64,000 bases of DNA from NCBI GenBank assembly GCA_020403245.1, contig JADBYA010000005.1, forward strand, positions 171,560 through 235,559. The letters run 5' to 3'. This DNA is from Flavobacterium sp. Lineage in GTDB: Bacteria; Bacteroidota; Bacteroidia; Flavobacteriales; Flavobacteriaceae. Shown here piece after piece: positions 34,531 through 41,875 of the stretch (positions within the stretch are counted from its first letter, which is position 1; every line of letters begins with the position of its first letter). The translations under genes and the position numbers were made by a program. The notes under the pieces are model-generated. The model did no database searches and was not told the origin of the DNA. It worked only from the letters and a program-made list of their open reading frames with translations.

Positions 34531-34912
34531 ATCATGTTTATAGAAAGCTGCAACTATGAAAATGAGATTGCACTTTTTAAAAAAGTAATTTAATCTTCCA
34601 ATAAAGCATCAACGCCCAAATTTGCTTTACATTGAATAAATTCATTTATTTTTGACCAAAATTCATATTAATAACTGTGGCATTTGTCATTAGCTACACA
34701 GGTTAAAAAAATCCGTTTAATCCGTTTAATCCGTGGCAAAAAAAACCTAGAGAACTTGGCGTAACCCTTTGCGAACGTTGCGGTTAAAAAAATTGCATTT
34801 CAGTAAGCGTTTTACTATTGCACTTTGCGTTTTCCAATTTCCAAAAATAAAACCCAAAACACTTTCTCTATTCTAATTGAATTCAATAAATTTGCTCCTC
34901 ATTTCAAAAATC
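34531..34912. other. gene-free stretch with degenerate intergenic repeats
   Basis: After the toxin gene there is no coding region for about 380 bases. From 34703 it contains AATCCGTTTAATCCGTTTAATCCGTGGC, a repeated word, followed by AGAACTTGGCGTAACCCTTTGCGAACGTTGCGG, both of which I know as intergenic filler in flavobacteria. On the minus strand a 24-codon open fragment (EFWSKINEFIQCKANLG and on, ending at 34588) might be a relic but is too short to assign. The promoter of the next gene lies at 34887. Confidence 0.5.
34887..34894 (+). promoter_or_regulatory. -7 promoter element TAAATTTG deciding the ATPase start
   Basis: TAAATTTG lies 19 bases before a TTG codon at 34913. Transcription starting near 34900 excludes the longer frame beginning at TTG 34877. 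Confidence 0.55.
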
Positions 34913-35449
34913 TTGAAGAAAGAAATCATTGTTATTACAGGTGGTCCAGGAACCGGAAAAACCACAATAATCGAGGCACTCATCGAACAGGGTTATGCGT
35001 GTTTTCCCGAAATCTCACGTGAAATCACACTCGAAGCCAAAAAACAAGGAATCGAACAATTATTTCTAGAAAGACCGCTACTATTCAGTGAATTATTGCT
35101 CGAAGGAAGAAAAAAACAACACCAACAAGCTACGAACGATCAAGCCGAAATAGTGTTTTTAGACCGTGGAATACCCGACATTTTGGCCTATATGCATTAC
35201 ATTGGCGACAGTTATCCTGCTTTTTTTGATCATGCCAGTAAAGCATATGAATATTCAAAAGTGTTTGTCCTTCCACCATGGGAAGACATTTATGAAAGTG
35301 ATGAAGCACGTTATGAAAACTTCGAACAAGCCAAACTCATTTACAATCACTTATTGGAAACCTATCAAAACTATGGTTACCAACTCATCGAAGTGCCAAG
35401 AGGAACAGTGGAAGAACGCGTTCAATATATTTTACGTCAACTTTTTTAA
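34913..35449 (+). CDS. predicted ATPase (AAA_28 type), TTG start
   Basis: The protein is a small P-loop ATPase or kinase-like protein. The frame begins KKEIIVITGGPGTGKTTIIEAL with Walker A GGPGTGKT at residues 10-17, an acidic-metal motif VFLDRGIPDILAY, and a nucleoside-kinase-like lid region (YENFEQAKLIYNHL). There is no ATG. I use TTG at 34913 (178 aa), which gives the usual family N-terminus M-K-K-x-I-I-V-I-T-G and follows a TAAATTTG element. AAA_28 proteins often sit near nucleotide or tRNA metabolism, but the exact role is unknown. A minisatellite follows. Confidence 0.85.
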   Translation: MKKEIIVITGGPGTGKTTIIEALIEQGYACFPEISREITLEAKKQGIEQLFLERPLLFSELLLEGRKKQHQQATNDQAEIVFLDRGIPDILAYMHYIGDSYPAFFDHASKAYEYSKVFVLPPWEDIYESDEARYENFEQAKLIYNHLLETYQNYGYQLIEVPRGTVEERVQYILRQLF

Positions 35450-35454
35450 AAAGT

Positions 35455-35565
35455 TACGGGTTTCGAGTTACGGGGTTCGGGTTACGGGGTTCGAGTTACG
35501 GGGTTCGAGTTACGGGGTTCGAGTTACGGGTTTCGGGTTACGAGTTTCGGGTTACGAGTTTGAAC
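35455..35565. repeat. 14-bp minisatellite (GAGTTACGGGGTTC)n
   Basis: Seven or eight units of about 14 bases such as GAGTTACGGGGTTC or GGGTTACGAGTTTC in tandem directly after the ATPase gene. Some units differ at only one base. It is not a CRISPR because there are no unique spacers. Similar, more degenerate units are at 32616. Confidence 0.8.
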
Positions 35566-35569
35566 TTCT

Positions 35570-35657
35570 TTCTTCTATTCTCTATTTTCTTTTTTCTATT
35601 TTCTTTTCTCTATTTTCTTTTCTCTATTTTCTTTTCTCTATTTTCTTTTCTCTATTT
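35570..35657. repeat. 14-bp pyrimidine minisatellite (TCTATTTTCTTTTC)n
   Basis: About six units of TCTATTTTCTTTTC, highly regular in the last four, form an all-pyrimidine tract on the plus strand between the first minisatellite and the recQ promoter region. A TAGTTTTG at 35672 may be the recQ -7 element. Confidence 0.8.
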
Positions 35658-35718
35658 TGATAAAAAATAAGTAGTTTTGAAAAACTCGAAACTCTCAACA
35701 CGAAACTCGCCATTATAA

Positions 35719-37611
35719 ATGTCAAAAGCATTAGAAATCCTAAAAAAATACTGGAAACATGACGCTTTTCGTTCACCACAGGAAGAAATCATAGCTTCTG
35801 TATTGGCCGGGAAAGATACTTTGGTATTAATGCCAACCGGTGGTGGAAAATCCATTTGTTTTCAAGTGCCAGCTATGATGCAAGAAGGCATTTGTTTGGT
35901 CATTTCTCCACTTATTGCTTTAATGCGTGACCAAGTTCAAAACCTGCAAAATAAAGGGATAAAAGCCATTGCCTTATCTGGTGGAATTCATCAAGATGAA
36001 ATAATTGATTTGTTGGATAATTGTCAGTTTGGGAATTACAAATTCCTGTACCTTTCTCCAGAACGATTACAAAATGATTGGATTTTGGAACGTATTAAAA
36101 ACCTTCCCATAAACCTAATCGCCATTGACGAAGCGCATTGTGTTTCACAATGGGGTCATGATTTTCGTCCGGCATATTTGAAGATTGTAAAACTGAAAGA
36201 ATACTTTCCAAAAATCCCTTTTTTGGCTTTGACTGCCTCGGCTACACCGAGAGTTAAGGAAGACATAAAAGTACAGTTACAACTTGAGAATCCTCAGGTT
36301 TATTTAAATTCATTTTACAGAGAAAACATCAGTTATATGGTTTTTGAAACCGAAGATAAATTAAATTTACTTCGGCAAATACTATACAAAAATCCGCAAC
36401 CCTCTATTATATATGTAACCAATAGAAGAGCGTGTACAGATACCGTAAATCAATTAGAAAATTTAGGTTTCAAAGCTACCTATTATCATGGCGGATTATC
36501 CTATAAAGACAAAGAAAATCACATGAAACTTTGGATGGAAGAAAAAGTGAAGGTTATGGTGGCTACCAATGCTTTTGGAATGGGAATAGATAAGGCCAAT
36601 GTAAAGACTATTATCCATTTGCATCTGCCACAAAACCTCGAAAACTATTATCAAGAATCGGGTCGTGCAGGAAGAAACGGCGAAAAAGCATTTGCTGTTT
36701 TGCTTAACAATCCATCGGATATTTTGCACGCCGAATCACAATTCATTAGTGTCTTACCAGATAAAGCTTTCTTAAATTCGGTATTTACTAAACTCTGCAA
36801 TTATTTTCAAATTGCCTATGGCGAAGGAATTAACGAACAGTTTAGTTTTAACCTCAATCAATTTTGTGGAAAATACAATTTTCCAACTTTGAAAACATAC
36901 AATGCCTTACAGTTTTTGGACAGACAAAGTATCATTACATTGTCACATGAATTCTCAGAAAAAGTGAGTATTCAATTTATCATTCCTTCCAAAGAAGTAA
37001 TCCGTTATATGAGTTTAAATCCAAATGACGGGGAAATTATTCTCACCATTTTGCGCACCTATCCTGGAATTTATGATATGCAAACTGCATTTAATTCGCA
37101 ATTGATTGCCAAAAAATCGAATACAAATGACAACGCTATTCTAACTCTTCTCCAAAAATTAAAAGAAAAAGATATCATCGAAATGATTGCCAGAAACAAT
37201 GATGCCTCGATAACTTTCAATGAAATAAGAGAAGATGAACGAACCATCAATAGAGTTTCCAAACATCTTGAATCCCAAAATAAATTAAAAATAACACAAC
37301 TTCAAGCAGTCCTATATTATAGTAAGGATACTAAAACTTGTAAGAACAAGTTGTTGATGCAATATTTTGGGGAAACCATAAAAAAGGATTGTGGCATTTG
37401 TTCCTATTGTATTTCAAAGACAAAAAAAAATCATAATCCTGAAACCGTTTCTAAAAAAATTATTGATTTGTTAAAAATCCAAGATTTCAATTCCAGAGAT
37501 ATTCAAAAAATAACTAAACTTCAAAAAGACGATGTTATCTTTGCCCTTCAAACACTTTTGGAAAACGATACCATAAGTATCAAATCTAATAATTTATATT
37601 CCTTAAAATAA
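35719..37611 (+). CDS. recQ: RecQ-family ATP-dependent DNA helicase
   Basis: Unwinds DNA 3' to 5' in recombination and repair. The 630-residue protein has helicase motif 0/I (DAFRSPQEEIIASVLAGKD then PTGGGKSICFQ), DEAH box in IDEAHCVSQWGHDFRP, motif IV YHGGLSYKDKENH, motif VI YQESGRAGRNG, and the zinc-binding RQC cysteines (CKNKLLMQYF and CGICSYC). The C-terminus is a short winged region without an HRDC domain, so this is a reduced form. fmt follows after two bases. Confidence 0.94.
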   Translation: MSKALEILKKYWKHDAFRSPQEEIIASVLAGKDTLVLMPTGGGKSICFQVPAMMQEGICLVISPLIALMRDQVQNLQNKGIKAIALSGGIHQDEIIDLLDNCQFGNYKFLYLSPERLQNDWILERIKNLPINLIAIDEAHCVSQWGHDFRPAYLKIVKLKEYFPKIPFLALTASATPRVKEDIKVQLQLENPQVYLNSFYRENISYMVFETEDKLNLLRQILYKNPQPSIIYVTNRRACTDTVNQLENLGFKATYYHGGLSYKDKENHMKLWMEEKVKVMVATNAFGMGIDKANVKTIIHLHLPQNLENYYQESGRAGRNGEKAFAVLLNNPSDILHAESQFISVLPDKAFLNSVFTKLCNYFQIAYGEGINEQFSFNLNQFCGKYNFPTLKTYNALQFLDRQSIITLSHEFSEKVSIQFIIPSKEVIRYMSLNPNDGEIILTILRTYPGIYDMQTAFNSQLIAKKSNTNDNAILTLLQKLKEKDIIEMIARNNDASITFNEIREDERTINRVSKHLESQNKLKITQLQAVLYYSKDTKTCKNKLLMQYFGETIKKDCGICSYCISKTKKNHNPETVSKKIIDLLKIQDFNSRDIQKITKLQKDDVIFALQTLLENDTISIKSNNLYSLK

Positions 37612-37613
37612 GT

Positions 37614-38561
37614 ATGGAAAAGTTACGCATTGTTTTCATGGGTACACCCGAGTTCGCTGTTGGTATTTTAGACACCATTATAAAAAGCAACTATGAAGTT
37701 GTTGGTGTGATAACTGCAGCCGATAAACCTGCAGGTCGGGGTCAAATGCTAAAATATTCGGCAGTAAAAGAATATGCTTTGGAACACAATTTAAAACTAT
37801 TACAACCAACCAATTTAAAAGACGAAACTTTTTTATCGGAATTACAAAGTTTAAACGCCAACCTTCAAGTAGTAGTAGCGTTTAGAATGTTGCCCGAAGC
37901 CGTTTGGCGTATGCCAAAACTAGGCACTTTCAATCTTCATGCATCCTTGCTTCCAAATTATCGTGGTGCCGCACCTATAAATTGGGCAATAATTAATGGC
38001 GAAACCAAAACTGGTGTAACCACTTTTTTTATAGATGATAAAATAGACACTGGCGCTATGATTTTGAGTAAAGAGATTGAAATCTCGGCTGAAGAAAATG
38101 CTGGAACACTTCACGACAGATTAATGATTCTTGGAAGTACAGCTGTAATCGAAACATTAGCATTATTAGAAAAAGGAGGTGTAAAAACAATTATTCAAAA
38201 AGATAACTCAGAAATAAGAACGGCATACAAACTCAATCGTGAAAATTGTAAAGTGGATTGGACAAAATCGGCAGCTGAAATTCATAATTTAATTAGAGGT
38301 TTGTCGCCCTATCCCTGCGCTTGGTGCATCATAAAAGATTATGACGAAGAATGGAGTGTTAAACTAATTGAGTCCAAAATCATTTCTGAAAATCATACTC
38401 TTAAAATTGGACAAATTATCACTTCAAAACAAGATATTAAAGTAGCCGTAAAAGATGGATTTATTCAAATAGTTAGTCTTCAACTTCCAGGGAAGAAAAA
38501 AATGCTCACAAAAGAGCTGCTGAACGGTTTTGCTTTTTCGGAAAAAGCACAAGCAGAATAA
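37614..38561 (+). CDS. fmt: methionyl-tRNA formyltransferase
   Basis: Formylates initiator Met-tRNA for translation start. The 315-residue protein has the formyltransferase fold with VFMGTPEFAVGIL, NLHASLLPNYRGAAPINWAI (catalytic Asn and His), and TFFIDDKIDTGAMI (catalytic Asp), then the C-terminal tRNA-binding barrel from about residue 210. It starts two bases after the recQ stop, so the two share an mRNA. Confidence 0.96.
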   Translation: MEKLRIVFMGTPEFAVGILDTIIKSNYEVVGVITAADKPAGRGQMLKYSAVKEYALEHNLKLLQPTNLKDETFLSELQSLNANLQVVVAFRMLPEAVWRMPKLGTFNLHASLLPNYRGAAPINWAIINGETKTGVTTFFIDDKIDTGAMILSKEIEISAEENAGTLHDRLMILGSTAVIETLALLEKGGVKTIIQKDNSEIRTAYKLNRENCKVDWTKSAAEIHNLIRGLSPYPCAWCIIKDYDEEWSVKLIESKIISENHTLKIGQIITSKQDIKVAVKDGFIQIVSLQLPGKKKMLTKELLNGFAFSEKAQAE

Positions 38562-38663
38562 GGTCTCAAAGATTTTAGCGTTTGGAAAGACCAATAAAAA
38601 GCGTTGGTTTATCAACAAATAACTCAAGTTATCAACAAATTTTTGAAAAAATCACTAATTCGC

Positions 38664-38693
38664 TTGTATGCTTAGGAATTCCTATTAAATTTG
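38664..38693 (+). promoter_or_regulatory. promoter of the HU gene (TTG-N19-TAAATTTG)
   Basis: TTG at 38664-38666, spacer of 19, TAAATTTG at 38686-38693, a full match to the Bacteroidota consensus. Transcription from about 38700 supports the short HU start at 38738. Confidence 0.8.
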
Positions 38694-38737
38694 TTACAAT
38701 TAACAAAATGTTTAACCAACAATTAATAACTAACATT

Positions 38738-39010
38738 ATGAACAAATCAGAATTAATCGATGCAATTGCAGCCGATGCAGGAATTACAAAAGCAGCAGCA
38801 AAATTAGCTTTAGAATCATTTTTAGGAAATGTAAGTGGCACTTTGAAAAAAGGTGGAAGAGTATCTTTAGTAGGTTTCGGTTCTTGGTCAGTATCTAAAA
38901 GAGCTGCAAGAGACGGAAGAAATCCACAAACAGGTAAAACAATAAAAATTGCTGCTAAAAATGTAGTTAAATTCAAAGCTGGTGCTGAATTAGACGGAGC
39001 GGTAAACTAA
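38738..39010 (+). CDS. hup: DNA-binding protein HU
   Basis: Histone-like protein that bends and packs DNA as a dimer. The 90-residue translation from the ATG at 38738 (MNKSELIDAIAADAGITKAA) has the HU arms with RAARDGRNPQTGKTIKI including the proline kink RNPQTG. An upstream in-frame ATG at 38582 would add 52 residues that fall before the promoter. The terminator at 39032 ends the unit. Confidence 0.96.
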   Translation: MNKSELIDAIAADAGITKAAAKLALESFLGNVSGTLKKGGRVSLVGFGSWSVSKRAARDGRNPQTGKTIKIAAKNVVKFKAGAELDGAVN

Positions 39011-39031
39011 TAAATAGTTCTTCTGATATAT

Positions 39032-39062
39032 AAAAGCCACATCAATCGATGTGGCTTTTTTA
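39032..39062 (+). terminator. terminator of the HU gene
   Basis: AAAAGCCACATC and GATGTGGCTTTT form a 12-bp stem with a tetraloop, followed by T residues. Confidence 0.9.
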
Positions 39063-39122
39063 ATACTAAAGATTAAAATTTAGTTATTTAATCCCTTTTT
39101 TGTTAACTTTATTAAAAATTTC

Positions 39123-39689
39123 ATGAAAATGATTATAAAAAAAATAAAGAAAGGGCAATTGTTAATTGCTGAACCCTCTATAATAGGTGACTTATCTTTT
39201 AATAGGGCTGTAATTTTATTGGCCGATCATAATAATGAAGGTTCTGTTGGTTTTATTTTAAATAAACCCCTTAAATACACCATTAAAGATTTACTCCCAC
39301 AAATTGAAGCCAATTTTAAAATATATAATGGTGGTCCTGTAGAACAGGATAATTTATACTTTATTCACAATGTTCCTAATCTAATCCCAAATAGTATTGA
39401 AATTTCTAATGGAATTTTTTGGGGTGGCGACTTTGAGTTAATTAAAGATTTAATAAATAATGGAACCATAACCAAAAAAAACATACGTTTCTTTTTAGGA
39501 TATACTGGCTGGGATTCTAAACAATTAGAAAACGAAATGGATGCTAACTCATGGATTTTAACTAAAAATAGTTATGAAAATAAAATTATAGGAAAAGCTT
39601 CTGTTCACTTTTGGAAAGAACGAATTTTAGAATTGGGTGGGGAATATTTGATTTGGTCTAACGCTCCCGAAAACCCTATTCTAAATTAA
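39123..39689 (+). CDS. YqgE/AlgH family protein
   Basis: The 188-residue protein matches UPF0301: KKGQLLIAEPSIIGDLSFNRAVILL, then GSVGFILNKPL, YNGGPVEQDNLYFIH and FLGYTGWDSKQLENEM. The function is not known; AlgH affects alginate and transcription in Pseudomonas. Its stop codon overlaps the 3' end of the convergent aminotransferase gene by 14 bases (39676-39689), so the two genes share their ends. The start could also be the second Met. Confidence 0.92.
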   Translation: MKMIIKKIKKGQLLIAEPSIIGDLSFNRAVILLADHNNEGSVGFILNKPLKYTIKDLLPQIEANFKIYNGGPVEQDNLYFIHNVPNLIPNSIEISNGIFWGGDFELIKDLINNGTITKKNIRFFLGYTGWDSKQLENEMDANSWILTKNSYENKIIGKASVHFWKERILELGGEYLIWSNAPENPILN

Positions 39690-40515
39690 TACCAGCATTT
39701 AGTTTTTCAAGTAATTGCAACGCTAATTTAATTTCGAATTCCTTTTTTCTATACTTAGTTATGGGTTGGATTCCCTGAATCACGTTTGTGATAAATAATT
39801 CGTCTGCTTTTTGTAAATCGAATGGGGAAATTTCTCTTTCTACAACATCAATTGTTACAAATTGTTTAGCTAGACTGATAATTTGCCTTCTCATTATTCC
39901 ATTTAAACAACCTTCAGAAATAGGAGGAGTAATCAAGGTATTCCCCATCAACATGAATAGATTTCCGCTAATGGCTTCAATTACATTTTTAGAGTCATTG
40001 ATAAGCAAACAAGATTCTAATTGATTCTCTTTGGCAAAAATACTTGCCGTTACATGAATTATTTTATTTGTTGTTTTTAACGTGGAAAGCAACTGCTTGG
40101 TTACCGCAAAATCTTTGTACAAATCGACTTCAAAACTACTCATTTCAATTTTATATGTTTTATCTGAAAGTGGTGCCGCTAGAATAACATACGAAACCGA
40201 ATTTTGATTTGGCGCATAATATCCACCTTCATTCCTATATACCGTAATCCTCACTCGAGCTGAGTTTTCAATACCTAATTGACTAACCAAACTCAAAATT
40301 TGTTTTTCTAAAAACTCAAGCGTAAACGATATCGGAATCTCCATTCTGACAATCCGCATTGAAGCCATTAGTCTAAAATAATGATCTTCAAAAAATAAGA
40401 TTGTGTTGTCTACAATTTTTAAAGTTTCAAAAACACCATCACCATATAAAAAAGAACGGTTGTTCACCGACAATTGTAAATCAGAATCTAGAATAAGACC
40501 ATTAAAATTAATCAT
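39676..40515 (-). CDS. aminotransferase class IV (aminodeoxychorismate lyase-like)
   Basis: PLP-dependent enzyme of fold type IV. The 279-residue protein begins MINFNGLILDSDLQLSVNNR with the family start, has RSFLYGDGVFETLKI, a PLP lysine in LSTLKTTNKIIHVTA, and the C-terminal ISGNLFMLMGNTLITPPISEG with GIMRRQII. The branch covers 4-amino-4-deoxychorismate lyase (PabC, folate) and branched-chain or D-amino-acid transaminases. Substrate choice cannot be settled from motifs alone; PabC is the most likely. It is convergent with YqgE. Confidence 0.85.
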   Translation of the reverse strand: MINFNGLILDSDLQLSVNNRSFLYGDGVFETLKIVDNTILFFEDHYFRLMASMRIVRMEIPISFTLEFLEKQILSLVSQLGIENSARVRITVYRNEGGYYAPNQNSVSYVILAAPLSDKTYKIEMSSFEVDLYKDFAVTKQLLSTLKTTNKIIHVTASIFAKENQLESCLLINDSKNVIEAISGNLFMLMGNTLITPPISEGCLNGIMRRQIISLAKQFVTIDVVEREISPFDLQKADELFITNVIQGIQPITKYRKKEFEIKLALQLLEKLNAGINLE

Positions 40516-40551
40516 AAAAAAATCCCGTCTCGATTTTTAGAATGAGACAGG
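40516..40551 (-). terminator. terminator between the START-like and class IV genes
   Basis: TCC-GTCTC and GAGAC-GGA pair with one mismatch, with seven T residues on the minus strand reaching right up to the next gene's ATG. Confidence 0.75.
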
Positions 40552-40576
40552 ACAAATTTAACTTTAAAAAATTGAA

Positions 40577-40969
40577 TTATATAGAGCCAATTACGTGTTT
40601 TAAATCAGAAACTTGATTTTCCCATAATAATTTAGATTCTTCAAGTTCATCTTCTGGAGCATAGTCTACAACCATTAACGAAACATCTTTAGTAATCTCA
40701 TCTTCCAAAATTCTCAATTCAAAATAATACTCAGTATCATTATTTAAATCATCAACCCACTTAAATTTCACTTTTTCACCTGACTTTTTGGAAGCAAGCC
40801 TTGCATTTTCTTCATTGCCATCCCAAATAAAAGTAAAAAATTCTCCTCTTGAATTAACATTATCGGCAAACCACTCCTGCAAACCAGAAGGTGTTGAAAT
40901 GTATTGATATAACAATTGAGGTGATGAATTTAAGGGGAATTCTAATTCGTATCGTATTTTACTATCCAT
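40577..40969 (-). CDS. START-like (SRPBCC/AHSA1) domain protein
   Basis: The 130-residue protein is a single helix-grip fold: SKIRYELEFPLNSSPQLLYQ start, then PSGLQEWFADNV, GEFFTFIWDGNEENARL and FKWVDDLNNDTEYYFELRI. This matches the START-like AHSA1 family of flavobacteria. These domains bind hydrophobic ligands. Role unknown. Alone between the terminator and the tRNA promoter region, transcribed away from the tRNA. Confidence 0.85.
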   Translation of the reverse strand: MDSKIRYELEFPLNSSPQLLYQYISTPSGLQEWFADNVNSRGEFFTFIWDGNEENARLASKKSGEKVKFKWVDDLNNDTEYYFELRILEDEITKDVSLMVVDYAPEDELEESKLLWENQVSDLKHVIGSI

Positions 40970-41054
40970 GACTTGAATAAATTTTTTCGAAATATATAGA
41001 ATAAAAATTAAAAAAAAGCGTTTTTTTAAAAATTAAAAAAATTACTGCTATTAG

Positions 41055-41085
41055 TTTGTAGCAGCAAATTTTAATTTTATATTTG
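41055..41085 (+). promoter_or_regulatory. promoter of tRNA-Met (TTTG-N19-TATATTTG)
   Basis: TTTG at 41055-41058 and TATATTTG at 41078-41085 with a 19-base spacer. The leader to the tRNA is about 80 bases. It would transcribe the tRNA and the repeat array behind it up to the terminator at 41506. Confidence 0.8.
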
Positions 41086-41169
41086 CCCTCGCAATTTAGC
41101 CGCAAGGCGTATCACTGAACACCTATAAAAATAGAAATCGGTATAATATTCAAGGATTGCATTTATTAT

Positions 41170-41243
41170 GGCGAGGTAGCTCAGTCGGTTAGAGCGCAGG
41201 ATTCATAACCCTGAGGTCGGGAGTTCAAATCTCCCTCTCGCTA
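41170..41243 (+). tRNA. tRNA-Met (CAT)
   Basis: All arms fold: acceptor GGCGAGG with TCTCGCT (two G-T pairs), D-stem GCTC/GAGC, anticodon loop TTCATAA with anticodon CAT, T-arm GGGAG TTCAAAT CTCCC. The anticodon stem has one A-C mismatch next to the loop. Discriminator A, then CA, so the full CCA is not encoded. Could be elongator Met or a lysidine-modified Ile-CAU; the loop and D-arm fit elongator Met. The T-arm and acceptor strand are repeated downstream. Confidence 0.92.
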
Positions 41244-41489
41244 CAATCCGAAGCGATAGGAAATGGACGGGGGCAGTTCAAATCTCCCTCTCGCTACAAT
41301 CCGAAGCGATAGGAAATGGACGGGGGCAGTTCAAATCTCCCTCTCGCTACAATCCGAAGCGATAGGAAATGGACGGGGGGAGTTCAAATCTCCCTCTCGC
41401 TACAATCCGAAGCGATAGCAAAATGGATTCATATCCGCCTAGCCCGACGGGAGTTCAAATCTCCCTCTCGCTACAATCCGATGCGATAA
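41222..41489 (+). repeat. tandem array of tRNA-Met 3' ends
   Basis: The 38-base block AGTTCAAATCTCCCTCTCGC plus TACAATCCGAAGCGATAG, which is the tRNA T-loop to 3' end plus 20 bases of flank, starts at 41222 (in the tRNA), 41275, 41328, 41381 and 41452, and again at 41822 after the GIY-YIG gene. The first four are spaced exactly 53 bases; the fourth to fifth gap is 71. Between them, GAAATGGACGGGGG links the units in three cases, and a longer GCAAAATGGATTCATATCCG link in the fourth. The array lies between the tRNA and its terminator, so it should be transcribed into a long tRNA trailer. Confidence 0.9.
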
Positions 41490-41505
41490 CAGAATGGACA
41501 AAGTG

Positions 41506-41540
41506 AACCCTAATCAAAATAACGGTTGGGGTTTTTTTAC
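41506..41540 (+). terminator. terminator of the tRNA-Met unit, copy 1
   Basis: AACCCTAATC pairs with GGTTGGGGTT (with T-G pairs) across an eight-base loop, then a run of seven T. The same sequence ends the GIY-YIG element at 41876-41910. Confidence 0.8.
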
Positions 41541-41548
41541 CTGGTTTT

Positions 41549-41812
41549 ATGGAATTTGTTGTCTACATTTTATACTCCGAAAAATTTGATAAAACTTATG
41601 TTGGCTATACTTCGTCTTTAATTGAAAGATTTAAAAGTCATAATTCTCTAGCTAATTCTGGATTTACACTAAAATTTAGACCTTGGAAAGTGGTTTATAT
41701 TGATGTATATTTTGATAAATCTATGGCACTAAAAAAAGAAAAATGGCTCAAATCTGGAAATGGAAGAACTTTTATTGCTGAACTAAAAAAAAATGGATTC
41801 ATATCCGCCTAG
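41549..41812 (+). CDS. small GIY-YIG nuclease protein
   Basis: The 87-residue protein is a single GIY-YIG domain: VVYILYSEKFDKTYVGYTSS (the GIY and YIG strands), catalytic Arg27 in LIERFKSHN, and the metal-binding Glu64 in LKKEKWLKSG. It belongs to the short COG2827-like group with no extra DNA-binding domain. The last residues KNGFISA are encoded by sequence that also occurs without the gene at 41421-41442, and its stop codon TAG lies inside a 14-bp palindrome. It starts nine bases after the terminator copy 1. Its own promoter is not visible. This group is thought to contain DNA nucleases; the target is unknown, and the tRNA-end repeats suggest a link with the tRNA locus. Confidence 0.88.
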   Translation: MEFVVYILYSEKFDKTYVGYTSSLIERFKSHNSLANSGFTLKFRPWKVVYIDVYFDKSMALKKEKWLKSGNGRTFIAELKKNGFISA

Positions 41813-41875
41813 GCGGACGGGAGTTCAAAACTCCCTCTCGCTACAATCCGAAGCAATAGCAAAACGGACGAAATA

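Noticed and set aside
34588..34665. Minus-strand gene fragment EFWSKINEFIQCKANLG
   Set aside because: Only 24 codons and no family recognised; mentioned in the description of the gene-free stretch but not called.
35455..35657. CRISPR or direct-repeat origin
   Set aside because: 14-bp periods without spacers, simple-sequence content, no replication genes nearby; a minisatellite.
38582..38737. 52-residue N-terminal extension of HU
   Set aside because: Falls upstream of a full consensus promoter and is not found in HU proteins.
41222..41489. CRISPR-like array behind the tRNA
   Set aside because: Units repeat in full, with no unique spacers, and the repeat is the tRNA 3' end. No cas gene in the window.
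41275..41489. Additional tRNA genes
   Set aside because: Only T-arm and acceptor 3' strand are present in each copy; D-arm and anticodon arm are missing.
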